From Methylobacterium sp. C25 (lineage in GTDB: Bacteria; Pseudomonadota; Alphaproteobacteria; Rhizobiales; Beijerinckiaceae): DNA of 64,000 bases. The first letter of the stretch is position 1; every line of letters begins with the position of its first letter. The DNA is taken from positions 62,001 to 126,000 of the forward strand of contig NZ_JAAUVI010000003.1 of assembly GCF_021352225.1 (NCBI RefSeq). Direction: 5' to 3'. A program made the translations under genes and the position numbers. Below, one piece after another: positions 18,694-31,160 of this stretch. The notes beneath the pieces are model-generated. The model saw nothing but the letters and a program-made list of their open reading frames with translations, was not told the origin of the DNA and ran no database searches.

Positions 18694-19155
18694 ATGTTGA
18701 ACCGAGGCCAAGCATGGGGAGCGGCCTGTCTGTCCGCCCTTCTCTACGCCATTCCCGGCTCCGCCGAGCCAATGAAGCTGGAAAGCGGGTCATATGAGGT
18801 CGAGGTCAAACTGGAGCTTCCGCACCTCGAGGACATGACGCAAAAGAAGATCGCGCAGATTTGCCTGTCGGCTGATGCAGGATCGGACAATCATGGCATC
18901 GCCGTCCTCAGCGACAACAATCCCCTCTCAAAATGTCCATTTTCAAATATTTACGAAGGGACTGATCAGATCAGCTTCGACATTTTATGCGAAGGAAAAA
19001 ATTCGGCCAAGGCGAAGGCTAATTACGTCTTCTCCGCCGACAGATTCCAAGGCCGCATCACCATGCAGATGGGCGGCAAGAACATGACCATGACCGAAGT
19101 CCAGTCCGGACGTCGCATCGGCGCCTGCGAAAAATCTAAAGCACCTGCGCTCTGA
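18694..19155 (+). CDS. DUF3617-like exported protein
   Basis: A 153-aa protein with a signal peptide (MLNRGQAWGAACLSALLYAIPGSA, cleavage near residue 24) and a mature part starting with MKLESGSYEVEVKLELP, a G-x-Y/W-x-V opening typical of DUF3617 proteins. It has four cysteines in the mature part, with the QICLSA, KCPFSN, DILCEGKN and GACEKS contexts, so two disulfides in the periplasm are plausible. The codon use is visibly less GC-rich than its neighbours (AAAAATTCGG, TCAAATATT), which may hint at different ancestry. It starts at an ATG behind GGAGGAG. Function unknown. Confidence 0.65.
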   Translation: MLNRGQAWGAACLSALLYAIPGSAEPMKLESGSYEVEVKLELPHLEDMTQKKIAQICLSADAGSDNHGIAVLSDNNPLSKCPFSNIYEGTDQISFDILCEGKNSAKAKANYVFSADRFQGRITMQMGGKNMTMTEVQSGRRIGACEKSKAPAL

Positions 19156-19270
19156 AGCAGCCGCGTCGATCCGGAATTTTATCCAAGAAACCGGAAGCTC
19201 GGCTCACAGACAGCAATTTCGGATCGCGCGGCAGACAAACGGAGCCCGGACGTGCCGGTTCCGGCGCCCC

Positions 19271-20299
19271 TCAGGCCACGCCGGCCTGCAGCAGGTCGTG
19301 GACGTGCAGGATGCCCACCGGGCGTCCGTCATCGGTCACGAACAGGGCCGTGATGCGCTTGCGGTTCATCAGGCCGAGCGCTGTGCTCGCCAGAAGCTCC
19401 GGCTCCACGACGATCGGGTCCGCGGTCATCACCTCGCGCACCGAGGTGTCGAGCAAGGCCGGGCCCATGTGCCTGCGCAGGTCGCCGTCGGTAACGATAC
19501 CGACGAGCCGTCCATCCGTGTCCGTCACGCCGCAGCAGCCGTAGCGCCGCCCGGCGATCACGATAAGTGCCTCGGACATCACCGTAGAGTCCGACACCAG
19601 CGGAATGTCCGGACCGGCATGCATGAGCTGCTGAACGGTCTTCAGCCGCGCGGCGAGCTTGCCGCCCGGGTGCAGCACCTTGAAGCCGGCCGAGGTGAAG
19701 CCGCGCTGCTCGATCAGCGCCACGGCGAGCGCGTCGCCGAGCGCAAGCTGAATCAGGGTCGAGGAGGTCGGCGCGAGATCGTGCGGACAGGATTCACGCA
19801 CACGCGGAAGCGCGAGCAGGATATCGGCCGCGCGGCCCAGCGTGCTCTCGGGCTTGCTCGTTACCGCGATCAGCGGGATCGAGAAGCGGCCTGAAAAGCC
19901 GACGAGGTCGCCGAGCTCGGCGGTCTCGCCGGACCAAGACAGGGCGATGATCACGTCATCCGGCGCGATCATGCCGAGGTCGCCGTGGCTCGCCTCCGTG
20001 GGATGCACGAAGAATGCATGCGTCCCGGTGGACGCGAGCGTCGCGGCAAGCTTGCGGCCGATATGCCCGCTCTTGCCGACGCCGCAGACGATGACGCGGC
20101 CCTTGGCTTGGAGAATGGTCCGAACAGCCTGCTCAAAGGCATCGCCGAGATCGGAATCGAGGGCCGCAGCGAGTTCTCGCATCGCCGCCATGCCGGATTG
20201 CAGGCTGCGCGTAACCGACGCGCGAATGTCGTCGGCAGCCTCGTCAGTCTTGACGAGGCTGAGATTGCGGAACGGAACCGTTTCGGTCGCGGTCTTCAT
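19271..20299 (-). CDS. kdsD: D-arabinose-5-phosphate isomerase (KpsF/GutQ family)
   Basis: Interconverts ribulose-5-phosphate and arabinose-5-phosphate, the first step to Kdo for lipopolysaccharide. The 342-aa protein has a SIS sugar-isomerase domain (about 45-190: GKGRVIVCGVGKSGHIGRKLAATLASTG, then HPTEASHGDLGMI and SWSGETAEL) followed by two CBS domains (about 215-342). The full three-domain length matches KdsD/KpsF rather than SIS-only proteins. The ATG at 20299 is the only good start. No other Kdo gene is adjacent, so I base the symbol on domain architecture. Confidence 0.9.
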   Translation of the reverse strand: MKTATETVPFRNLSLVKTDEAADDIRASVTRSLQSGMAAMRELAAALDSDLGDAFEQAVRTILQAKGRVIVCGVGKSGHIGRKLAATLASTGTHAFFVHPTEASHGDLGMIAPDDVIIALSWSGETAELGDLVGFSGRFSIPLIAVTSKPESTLGRAADILLALPRVRESCPHDLAPTSSTLIQLALGDALAVALIEQRGFTSAGFKVLHPGGKLAARLKTVQQLMHAGPDIPLVSDSTVMSEALIVIAGRRYGCCGVTDTDGRLVGIVTDGDLRRHMGPALLDTSVREVMTADPIVVEPELLASTALGLMNRKRITALFVTDDGRPVGILHVHDLLQAGVA

Positions 20300-20503
20300 G
20301 TGTCGAGATCGACTCCAGGCTGTGCCGTTACTGGAAAACGACTAAGCAAAAATGTCTTGGTATTTCAAATAATCCAGCGGACGCAGAGTCTTGCGCCCAT
20401 CCGCCACGATGTTTTGCCGGTATGGTTTAATTGTGACGGTTCCTTTTTCGACGTGCGATCACACCATTTTCCCGCGGCCGGGAAGGCCTTATCTGAGAGC
20501 ATT

Positions 20504-21202
20504 ATGCGTCTCCTCATCATCGAAGACGACCGAGAGGCCGTCGCCTATCTCGTGAAGGCTTTTCGCGAGGCCGGGCACGTCGCAGACCAGGCGACGGACG
20601 GGCTCGACGGCTATGCCATGGCACGCGAGGGCGGTTACGACCTGTTGGTCGTCGACCGCATGCTGCCGAAGCTCGACGGACTGTCGCTGATCCGCTCCCT
20701 GCGCGAGCAGAACGTCGAGACGCCGGTACTGATCCTCTCCGCGCTCGGGCAGGTCGACGATCGGGTCAAGGGCCTGCGGGCCGGCGGTGACGACTACCTG
20801 CCGAAGCCCTACGCCTTCTCGGAGCTGCTCGCGCGCGCCGAAGTCCTGGCTCGCCGCCGCGCCAGCGCGTCCGGAACCTCCGAGGCCACCGCCTATCGAG
20901 TCGGTGATCTCGAGCTCGACCGGCTGTCGCACCGCGTGACACGGGCCGGCCGCGAGATCGTGTTGCAGCCGCGCGAATTCCGGCTGCTCGAATACCTCAT
21001 GCGCCATACCGGACAGGTCGTGACCCGCACCATGCTGCTCGAGCATGTCTGGGACTACCATTTCGATCCGCAGACCAACGTCATCGACGTGCACGTCTCG
21101 CGGCTGCGCGCCAAGATCGACCGTGGCTTCGAGCACGCCCTGATCCAGACCGTACGCGGCACCGGTTACGTGGTACGCGCCGAGGAGCAACGCGCCCAGT
21201 GA
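20504..21202 (+). CDS. OmpR-family response regulator
   Basis: A 232-aa two-domain regulator. The receiver domain (1-120) has the acidic pocket IEDD at 6-9, phospho-acceptor Asp51 in VVDRMLP, and the conserved Lys in LPKPYAF. The C-terminal winged helix (about 130-228) contains LQPREFRLLEYLMRH and the recognition-helix/wing part NVIDVHVSRLRAKID...RTVRGTGYVV. The ATG at 20504 lies within a longer open frame but gives the canonical MRLLIIEDD start. Its stop overlaps the GTG of the kinase gene (GTGA), so the pair is co-translated. The closest type by look is the QseB/PmrA group; the signal and regulon are unknown. Confidence 0.92.
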   Translation: MRLLIIEDDREAVAYLVKAFREAGHVADQATDGLDGYAMAREGGYDLLVVDRMLPKLDGLSLIRSLREQNVETPVLILSALGQVDDRVKGLRAGGDDYLPKPYAFSELLARAEVLARRRASASGTSEATAYRVGDLELDRLSHRVTRAGREIVLQPREFRLLEYLMRHTGQVVTRTMLLEHVWDYHFDPQTNVIDVHVSRLRAKIDRGFEHALIQTVRGTGYVVRAEEQRAQ

Positions 21203-22620
21203 CGGCGGCTGCCCCTCCTCGGTCATCGCGAGAGGGCCTGCTGCCGCGCTTCGGCAAGCTCTTCCGCACCACCGCGTTCAAGCTCTCGCTCGCCTATCTC
21301 GTCATCTTCGCGCTCTGCGCGGTGACGGCGCTCGGCTATGTCGCATGGAATGCGCGAAGAGTTCTTGACGACCAGATCGTCCAGACGATCGAGGCCGAGA
21401 TCAACGGCCTGCAGGAACAATACACCGCCGGCGGCCTGCGCACGCTGATCTCGGTGATCGAGCGGCGCTCCAAGGAGCCGGGGGCCTCGCTCTACCTCGT
21501 GACCACGCCGGCGGGCGAGCACGTCGTTGGCAATGTCGGGTCGATCCCCTCCGGCCTCCTCTCGAACACCGGACAGTTCGAGATCTCCTACGGCCGCGAC
21601 GTCGATGCCAGGAACGTCCAGCACCGGGCGATCGTCCGTCTTTATACCCTCGCCGGAGGCTTTCGGCTCCTCGTCGGCCGCGACACCGCGGAGCGCGACC
21701 AGTTGCGTGCCGCCATCGGCAACACCTTCGGTACTTCGCTCGCCCTGGTGCTGCTGCTGGGTGTGATCGGCGGCTGGTTCGTGGCGAGCCGGGTGCTGAA
21801 GCGGGTGGATGACATGACCGAGACGACGCGCAGCATCATGGCGGGCAACCTCGATGGGCGCCTGCGCGTCGCCGGCACGGGCGACGAGCTCGACCGCTTG
21901 GCGCAGAATCTCAACCTCATGCTGGAACGCATCGGCGAGTTGATGCGCGGCATGAAGGAGGTCTCCGACAACATCGCTCACGACCTCAAGACGCCGCTGA
22001 CCCGCCTGCGCAACCATGCGGACGAGGCCCTGCGGGGGAGTCGTTCGCCGGAAGAACTGCGCGAGGCGATCGGTGCCGTGATCGACGAGAGTGATGGACT
22101 CATCCGCGTCTTCGAGGCGCTGCTCACCATCGCCAGGTTGGAAGCTGGCAGCGCCCGCGAGTCCTTCTCCGCGTTCGACGCAGGCCAGGCGCTGCGAGAG
22201 GTCGGCGAGCTCTACGAGGCCCTGGCCGAGGAGAGCGGTCTGACCCTATCCGTCGAGGCGCAGCCAGGCCTGATGCTCGTGGGCAACCGCGAGCTCGTGG
22301 GGCAGGCGCTCGCGAACCTCGCCGACAACGCGATCAAGTATGGCGCAAGTGGCACCGGCGAACGCAGCATCACGATGAGGGCTGAGGCTGAGGCTGACGG
22401 CATCGCGCTGAGCGTCGCGGACCATGGCCCCGGCATCCCGGAGGGTGAGCAGGCCCGTGTTCTCGACCGCTTCGTGCGATTGGACGATGCGCGCTCGCGG
22501 CCCGGCTTCGGCCTCGGCCTGAGCCTCGTCAACGCGGTGGTGCGCCTGCACGGCGGCACCCTCTCCTTGCGAAACAATAATCCGGGTCTGGCGGTTAAGC
22601 TGTCATTGCCGCGAGCCTGA
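21199..22620 (+). CDS. sensor histidine kinase
   Basis: Membrane-bound partner of the upstream regulator, 473 aa. TM1 is at about 25-50 (FKLSLAYLVIFALCAVTALGY), a periplasmic loop of about 125 residues follows, then TM2 at about 176-195. A HAMP linker leads to the H-box SDNIAHDLKTPLTRLRNH with His261 as phosphorylated residue, then the N-box NLADNAIKYG (Asn377), the G1 box DHGPGIPEGE and the G2 GFGLGLSLV. All kinase motifs are intact. It begins with GTG overlapping the regulator stop by four bases. The periplasmic domain shows no recognisable ligand-binding family. Confidence 0.92.
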   Translation: MTAAAPPRSSREGLLPRFGKLFRTTAFKLSLAYLVIFALCAVTALGYVAWNARRVLDDQIVQTIEAEINGLQEQYTAGGLRTLISVIERRSKEPGASLYLVTTPAGEHVVGNVGSIPSGLLSNTGQFEISYGRDVDARNVQHRAIVRLYTLAGGFRLLVGRDTAERDQLRAAIGNTFGTSLALVLLLGVIGGWFVASRVLKRVDDMTETTRSIMAGNLDGRLRVAGTGDELDRLAQNLNLMLERIGELMRGMKEVSDNIAHDLKTPLTRLRNHADEALRGSRSPEELREAIGAVIDESDGLIRVFEALLTIARLEAGSARESFSAFDAGQALREVGELYEALAEESGLTLSVEAQPGLMLVGNRELVGQALANLADNAIKYGASGTGERSITMRAEAEADGIALSVADHGPGIPEGEQARVLDRFVRLDDARSRPGFGLGLSLVNAVVRLHGGTLSLRNNNPGLAVKLSLPRA

Positions 22621-22860
22621 ATTTCCGCCTCGCCGGTCAGGGCACGCGTCGAGCGACACCGATGACGGTGCCGTGATAGGAGATGGCATGTCCGCACGCG
22701 AACAGCTTCGACGATGCCCTTCCTACGTTGCGGCATCGAAGCGTGACGGCGGCCTCCTATGATCACCGACACTTCATCCTGCGCGCGCTGGCCCGCACGG
22801 TCATGGCGCAGCTCGAGATGCGACGGTCCGACAAGGCGCTCCGTCGTCGCCTGCCCGACC

Positions 22861-23013
22861 TGCCGGGTGGTGCTCGCCTCCGGCTACAGCCACGTTCTCG
22901 CCCAGGAAGGAGCGCACGGCTTCGAATTGCTGCACAAGCCCTACTCGGCCGAGCAGCTCTCGCGCATCCTGAGGCGCGTCAGCGCGCGGGGTCGCAGGGT
23001 GAACGCGGAGTAA
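22861..23013 (+). pseudogene. remnant of a response-regulator receiver domain
   Basis: The frame ending at 23013 encodes VVLASGYSH..., a short spacer, then GFELLHKPYSAEQLSRILRR. This is the C-terminal third of a receiver domain of the kind attached to hybrid histidine kinases: the SGY turn and the conserved Lys of KPY are there. The Asp phosphorylation site and the first 60-70 residues are absent, and the upstream part of the frame has no similarity to the fold. A frame start exists at 22759 but gives an unlikely composition. I read it as a decayed gene between the two-component operon and glnE. Confidence 0.5.
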
Positions 23014-23019
23014 GCTGCC

Positions 23020-25932
23020 ATGGCCAGCGAGAATGGGCTGATCGCACGCCTCGTCGGCACGCCGCCTTTGTCCGATCCCGGAGAAGCCGAGAAGCTCGTC
23101 TCCGAGATCGCGGACGCGCTGCCGGCCAAGCTGCGCAAGGGGCCGGCCCATGACCTGCTCCTGACCATTGCCGACCACTCGACCTTCCTATGGGGGCTCG
23201 CCAGCCGCGATCCGGAGCGGCTCGGCCGGCTGTTCGCGGAGGCACCGGAGGCCGCAAACGCTCGGATTGTTGACGACCAGCGCGCAGCCGGGCGCTCGTC
23301 CACCGATCTAGTCGAGATCGGCGCCCGGCTTCGGACGAACCGAGCGGAACACGCGCTGCTCGTCGCCCTCGCCGATCTCGGCGGCGTCTGGCCCGTGAAG
23401 ACCGTGACGGAAGCGTTGGCCGATTTCGCGGACGCCTCGGTCTCGGCCGCCGCGGATGCAATGCTGCTTCAGGCCGCAGCCGCAGGGCGCTTTTTTCCGA
23501 AAGACGAGATGAACCCGCAGGAAGGCTCCGGCCTCGTCGTGCTGGGCCTCGGTAAGCTCGGTGGACGTGAGCTGAACTATTCGAGCGACATCGACCTGAT
23601 CGTCCTGTTCGACGGCGAGGCCGCGCCGCTCAAGGACAGCGTCGAGCCGACCCAGTTCTACTCGCGGCTGGCGCAAGGCATGGCGAAGCTCCTGCAGGAG
23701 CGCACCGCCGAGGGCTACGTCCACCGCGTCGACTATCGGCTCCGTCCCGATCCCGGCTCGACCCCAACGGCATTGAGCCTGACTTCCGCCTATCACTACT
23801 ACGAGACCACCGGGCAGAACTGGGAACGCGCTGCTTTCATCAAGGCACGGCCGATCGCCGGCGATATCGCGGCCGGCGATCGCTTCCTCAGCGATCTCAA
23901 GCCCTTCGTCTGGCGAAAATACTTCGATTTCGCGGCCATCGCCGATGTCCACGCCATGAAGCGGCAGATCCATGCCGTGCGCGGGCACGAGGCCCTCGCG
24001 GTGGCAGGCCACGACATCAAGCTGGGGCGCGGCGGCATTCGCGAGATCGAGTTCTTTGTGCAGACCCAGCAGCTCGTCTTCGGCGGCCGACGTGCAGACC
24101 TGCGCGGACGCAGCACGATCCCGATGCTGTCGGCCCTGCACGAGGATGGCTGGATCTCGGCCGAGGCGCGCGACGAGCTCGGCAATGCCTACGGCTTCCT
24201 GCGGACCATCGAGCACCGCCTGCAGATGGTGCGCGACGAGCAGACCCAGCGCCTGCCGACCGACGATGCCGATATCGAGCGCTTTTCGCGATTTGCCGGC
24301 TACGAGACCCGGAAGCATTTCGAGGAGGCACTTCTCGGCCATGCCCGCCGGGTCCAGGCCCATTATGCCCTGCTCTTCGAGGCCGCGCCGGATCTCTCGT
24401 CCGAGATCGGCGATCTCGTCTTCTCGGGCTCGGAAGATGATCCCGCGACGCTAGAGACCCTGCGAAAACTCGGCTTTCGCGAGCCCGAGCGCGTCGCCGA
24501 GACGGTACGCGGCTGGCATTTCGGTCGGCGCTCCGCCGTGCGCAGCGCCCGCGCCCGCGAGGTGCTGACGGAGCTGGTCCCGGCCCTCATCCAGGCCCTC
24601 GCTGGGACGCACGACCCGGACAACGCCCTGGACAATCTCGACCGCGCCTTCGGCCGCATGCCGGCCGCCGTCGAGTTGCTAACGATCCTGCGCGAGCGCG
24701 AGCGGCTGCGTACGCTCTTCGCCGACCTCCTCGGCAGCGCGCCCCGCCTCGCCGACATCGTGGCCTTCAGCCCGCACGTGCTCGACGCCGTCATCGACCC
24801 GGCCTTCGTCGATCCGACGACCGATCCGGCCGAGATCGCCGCGCAATACCGGACCCTGCTCGGCAAGCCGGAGAGCCACGAGGTCTTCCTCGACCGTTCG
24901 CGCGACGCCGCCCGCCTGCTCCGCTTCGTCACGGGGGCGCAGCTTCTCTCCGGCATCCTGACGCCGGAGGGTGCAGGCCGTGCCTTCTCGGCCATCGCCG
25001 ATGCTGCCGTGACAAGCTCCCTCGAGGAGGTCGCGCGCCATTTCGAGGCCGAGCACGGAACCGTCCCGGAAGGCCGAATGGCGGTGCTCGGCTTCGGCCG
25101 TCTCGGCTCGTGCCAGCTCACCGCAGATTCGGACCTCGACCTCGTCGTTCTCTACGACTTTGACGAGGAGAACCGCTCCAGCACCGGCAAGCGCCCGCTC
25201 GACGCGGCGATGTACTTCAACCGGCTCACGCAGCGTCTTGTCGCGGCGCTCACCGCGCCGACCCGGCGCGGCGGCCTTTACGAGGTCGACTTGCGGCTGC
25301 GCCCAGGCGGCGGCCAGGGCTCCGTGGCGACGCAGTTCGGGAGCTTTCGCGCCTATCAGAGAGAAGAAGCCGAACTCTGGGAGCACATGGCGCTCACCCG
25401 CGCCCGCGTCGTCGCCGGCGACATCAGCCTTGCCGAGGAAGCGACCGTCGTGATACGCGAGGCGCTGCGAAAAAGGCGCGATCCGAAATCCGTCGACCGC
25501 GATGTTCGCAGCATGCGCACCCTCGTCGCCAAGGAGAAGGGCGACAACGGCCCCTTCGATCTCAAGCTCGCGCCCGGCGGCCTGCTCGATCTCGATTTCC
25601 TGGCGCAGGCCCTGGTCCTCGGCCATGCCAGCGCAATCCCCGACCTGATCGGCAAAGACGCCGCCGCCGTGCTGCACCTCGCAGCAGAGCACGATGTGAT
25701 CTCCGACGATGACAGCGAAACGCTTTGCGCCGCCTACCGGCTGCTGGACGACATTCACCACTGGCAGCGGCTAATGGTGGAGGGCGATCCCTCAAAGGCG
25801 ACGCCGGTAGCGCAGGCGCGTCTCGCCCGCGCCGTGAACCTGCCGGACGTGCGGGCCTTGGAGACCCAATTGGATACCGAGCGGAAGTCCGTGCGGCGGC
25901 TGTTCGATTCCTTGCTGAAAGCCGGTCGCTGA
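23020..25932 (+). CDS. glnE: bifunctional glutamine synthetase adenylyltransferase/deadenylyltransferase
   Basis: Controls glutamine synthetase by attaching or removing AMP, in response to PII and glutamine. The 970-aa protein carries two nucleotidyltransferase domains. The first, starting near residue 176 (GLGKLGGRELNYSSDIDLIV), is the deadenylylase-type domain; the second, near 691 (GFGRLGSCQLTADSDLDLVV), the adenylylase domain. Both keep the G-x3-G-x6-7-SDxD signature. A helical linker and the C-terminal helical domain complete the usual architecture. The ATG at 23020 has GGAG upstream, inside the end of the preceding gene remnant. Confidence 0.95.
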   Translation: MASENGLIARLVGTPPLSDPGEAEKLVSEIADALPAKLRKGPAHDLLLTIADHSTFLWGLASRDPERLGRLFAEAPEAANARIVDDQRAAGRSSTDLVEIGARLRTNRAEHALLVALADLGGVWPVKTVTEALADFADASVSAAADAMLLQAAAAGRFFPKDEMNPQEGSGLVVLGLGKLGGRELNYSSDIDLIVLFDGEAAPLKDSVEPTQFYSRLAQGMAKLLQERTAEGYVHRVDYRLRPDPGSTPTALSLTSAYHYYETTGQNWERAAFIKARPIAGDIAAGDRFLSDLKPFVWRKYFDFAAIADVHAMKRQIHAVRGHEALAVAGHDIKLGRGGIREIEFFVQTQQLVFGGRRADLRGRSTIPMLSALHEDGWISAEARDELGNAYGFLRTIEHRLQMVRDEQTQRLPTDDADIERFSRFAGYETRKHFEEALLGHARRVQAHYALLFEAAPDLSSEIGDLVFSGSEDDPATLETLRKLGFREPERVAETVRGWHFGRRSAVRSARAREVLTELVPALIQALAGTHDPDNALDNLDRAFGRMPAAVELLTILRERERLRTLFADLLGSAPRLADIVAFSPHVLDAVIDPAFVDPTTDPAEIAAQYRTLLGKPESHEVFLDRSRDAARLLRFVTGAQLLSGILTPEGAGRAFSAIADAAVTSSLEEVARHFEAEHGTVPEGRMAVLGFGRLGSCQLTADSDLDLVVLYDFDEENRSSTGKRPLDAAMYFNRLTQRLVAALTAPTRRGGLYEVDLRLRPGGGQGSVATQFGSFRAYQREEAELWEHMALTRARVVAGDISLAEEATVVIREALRKRRDPKSVDRDVRSMRTLVAKEKGDNGPFDLKLAPGGLLDLDFLAQALVLGHASAIPDLIGKDAAAVLHLAAEHDVISDDDSETLCAAYRLLDDIHHWQRLMVEGDPSKATPVAQARLARAVNLPDVRALETQLDTERKSVRRLFDSLLKAGR

Positions 25933-25977
25933 GATCGGCGGTTTGCCGCGCCCCGCCCGCGAACGAGACGAGACCCC

Positions 25978-26730
25978 ATGACCTTCCGCTCCGGCAACCC
26001 GGCCGTCGACCGCTATATCGCAGAGGACTACGAGAGCGTGCGCGGCATGTCCTCGCGCTTCGCCGCGACGATCTGCGCGCACGTGATCCACCGGCAGAGC
26101 AAACTCGGCATCCAGGGCCATTTCGCCGAGATCGGCACTTTCGAGGGCCGCTTCTTCATTGCGATGGCACTCGGCCTCTCCCCCGGCGAGCGGGCGCTCG
26201 GCATCGACACCTTCGACTGGCCGGACGAGGGGCTGATCGACCGCTTCCACGGGCATTGCGCCCGGCTCGGCTTGGATCGCCGGAGCATCATTGCCATCAA
26301 GGCCGCCGCCCGCGACCTCACGCACGACCAAGTGGCTGCGTCTCTCGGCGGCCCGGTCCGCTTCTGGCACATCGACGGAGACCACACACCTGCAAGCCTC
26401 ACGGCCGATCTCGATCTCGCCGTGCAGAGCCTGCATCCCCGGGGCATCCTGTGCCTCGACGATATGCTGCACCCCGGCTACCCGCTGCTCATCGCCACCG
26501 TCAGGGACTGGCTCGCCCGCAACCCGGCGATGCGCGCGTTGGCGGTGATCGACCGCGAGGACATCGTCGCGGCCGCCAAGCTGATGATCTGCCGCGAGGA
26601 TGCGGTCGACCTCTACGGTCAGGATCTCGTCGACGCCTTCCCCACTCATCACTGGCCGCTGGGATCGGACTGGGGCAGCTACTACGCCGTCGTGTTGACG
26701 CCGAATCCACGGTTGGCGGTGGTGGAGTGA
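25978..26730 (+). CDS. class I SAM-dependent methyltransferase
   Basis: A 250-aa protein with a Rossmann methyltransferase core: FAEIGTFEGRFFIAMAL (about 48-64) is the SAM-binding motif I, GIDTFDWPDE (about 78-87) the acidic loop after strand 2, and FWHIDGDHTPASLTADLDLA (about 128-147) the motif shared with the Methyltransf_24 group, which includes cephalosporin hydroxylase-like and sugar O-methyltransferases. The product is complete, with no signal peptide or membrane segment. It follows glnE by 45 bases on the same strand. The substrate cannot be read from context; a polysaccharide or secondary-metabolite sugar is possible by family. Confidence 0.8.
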   Translation: MTFRSGNPAVDRYIAEDYESVRGMSSRFAATICAHVIHRQSKLGIQGHFAEIGTFEGRFFIAMALGLSPGERALGIDTFDWPDEGLIDRFHGHCARLGLDRRSIIAIKAAARDLTHDQVAASLGGPVRFWHIDGDHTPASLTADLDLAVQSLHPRGILCLDDMLHPGYPLLIATVRDWLARNPAMRALAVIDREDIVAAAKLMICREDAVDLYGQDLVDAFPTHHWPLGSDWGSYYAVVLTPNPRLAVVE

Positions 26731-26892
26731 TCGCGCTTTCCAACCATCACGAGCAGCTCCGAGCAGTCAGATTGTATAGCCGCTCTTTCGGATGCGCCCT
26801 CGGATATTTACCTCTATAAGCCCGGCCAACGCCTGCTGATGGTGCCGTTTCGGTATCTCGCAGGCCGCACTTTCTAAGTCCGTAGGTTCACG

Positions 26893-29808
<2,916 letters not shown>

Positions 29809-29817
29809 TCGACCGCG

Positions 29818-30240
29818 ATGACTGCGTCGGGTTTCGTCTACGGGGTCGAGCCGGGCTTGAGCGCCGCGGAGTTCCGCCGCGTTCTCGTCGCCTCCGGTCT
29901 CGATGCGCGTCGCCCGGCCGACGATCTCGACCGGCTCGAGCGGATGCTGCGCGGCGCGAATCTGATTGTCACCGCACGCGCCTACACGCCCGAGCGCACG
30001 CTTGTGGGCGTGGCCCGCACGGTGACCGATTTTTCATACTGCGCTTATGTTTCGGATCTGGCCGTCGCCAAGCCGCAGCAGGGATTGGGTCTCGGCCGAG
30101 CTCTGCTGGACGCGGTTCGCAAGCAGGTCGGGCCGGAGGTCTCGGTGATCCTGCTCGCCGCCCCTGGTATCGAGACCTACTACGAAAAAATCGGCATGCG
30201 ATCGGCCGCCAACGCGTTCGTCTCAGATCGCGAGCGCTAG
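29818..30240 (+). CDS. GNAT family N-acetyltransferase
   Basis: A 140-aa single-domain acetyltransferase. The signature is YVSDLAVAKPQQGLGLGRALLDAVRKQ (about 76-102), with the Q-x-x-G-x-G/A acetyl-CoA loop, and GIETYYEKIGMR near the C-terminus. The ATG at 29818 lies nine bases after the secA stop, so it is probably transcribed with secA. The composition and length resemble small GNAT proteins of unknown substrate. No operon partner gives a hint beyond secA. Confidence 0.85.
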   Translation: MTASGFVYGVEPGLSAAEFRRVLVASGLDARRPADDLDRLERMLRGANLIVTARAYTPERTLVGVARTVTDFSYCAYVSDLAVAKPQQGLGLGRALLDAVRKQVGPEVSVILLAAPGIETYYEKIGMRSAANAFVSDRER

Positions 30241-30259
30241 GGTTCCACCTCGGGCAACG

Positions 30260-30994
30260 TCACCCCGGCTGCCCCGCGGGCACCAGGATCGGTGACGACA
30301 TGCGCGTTTTGACCCGCCGGACCTGCTGCACGGCCACTGGCCTATAGAGCTGCTTGGTCGCGTCGATGACGTGCACGCCTGCGAAGGGCAGCGACAGGCT
30401 CGTGCCGAGCCATTCCCAGGTGCTCGCCGATTGCAGCATCAGCCGCGAGCGCACCGGCGGCATGTAAAGCGTCTCGTTCCAGCCCTCCGGCGAGAAGAGC
30501 GTATCGCGCATCAACCGGGCGAGCTGCGAGCGGCTATAGGGCTGGCCATGGCCGAAGGGAGTTGCATCGCGCCGCGCCCAGACGCCGGTCCGATTGGGCA
30601 CGACCAGGATCATGCGACCGCCTGGCGTGAGCACCCGCCAGACTTCCGCAAGCAGCTCGCTGGGGCTCTCGACCCCTTCCAGCGCGTGAACGAGGACGAC
30701 ACGGTCCACGGCTGCCTCCGGCAGCGGCAGCATCGTCGGATCGGCAAGCGCGGTGACCGAGCGGCCGGTGGCGGGCCAATTCACCACCCCTTGCGTTGCC
30801 GGCATGAAAGCGAGAGTTCGCTCGGCAATGACGTGGACCGGCCCGAGATAAGGCGTGACGTAGCCGAGGCCCAGGATGCGCAGGCCCGAGACCGAGCCGA
30901 GACAGCCTTCGATCGCTCTCGCGACGAACCTGTGCGTGACGAGCCCGAGCGGGCTTGCATAGAAGGTCCGCAGGTCGTTGACGTCGAGACGCAT
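30260..30994 (-). CDS. class I SAM-dependent methyltransferase
   Basis: A 244-aa protein with a degenerate methyltransferase fold: ILGLGYVTPYL stands where the SAM-binding E/DxGxGxG motif would be, LPLPEAAVDRVVLVHALEGVESP is the usual motif after strand 4, and EVWRVLTPGGRMILVVPNR is the post-motif III segment typical of Methyltransf_11. Motif I lacks the acidic residue, so activity needs care. I start at the ATG at 30994 (MRLDVNDLRTFYASPLG), preceded by GGAACC; an ATG at 31045 would add 17 residues without a ribosome binding site. It is divergent from the glyoxalase II gene and convergent with the GNAT gene. Confidence 0.8.
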   Translation of the reverse strand: MRLDVNDLRTFYASPLGLVTHRFVARAIEGCLGSVSGLRILGLGYVTPYLGPVHVIAERTLAFMPATQGVVNWPATGRSVTALADPTMLPLPEAAVDRVVLVHALEGVESPSELLAEVWRVLTPGGRMILVVPNRTGVWARRDATPFGHGQPYSRSQLARLMRDTLFSPEGWNETLYMPPVRSRLMLQSASTWEWLGTSLSLPFAGVHVIDATKQLYRPVAVQQVRRVKTRMSSPILVPAGQPG

Positions 30995-31160
30995 CGGTAC
31001 GGGTTCCGGCACGGCCGGTTTCCTCTGCCGGGCAGTTTCAAGCATGAATGGGGATTGCCGTAGGCTCGGGCAAGCGCAGCGCGCGTCTCACGCTCGGAAC
31101 TGCGGTGGGCAACCACCCGTTCTCCCGCGCATTTCGCTTTCAGACTGGACGTGAGGCTTC

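Noticed and set aside
22683..23153. Plus-strand frame of 156 codons after the kinase gene
   Set aside because: No recognisable family, Arg-rich, overlaps the start of glnE.
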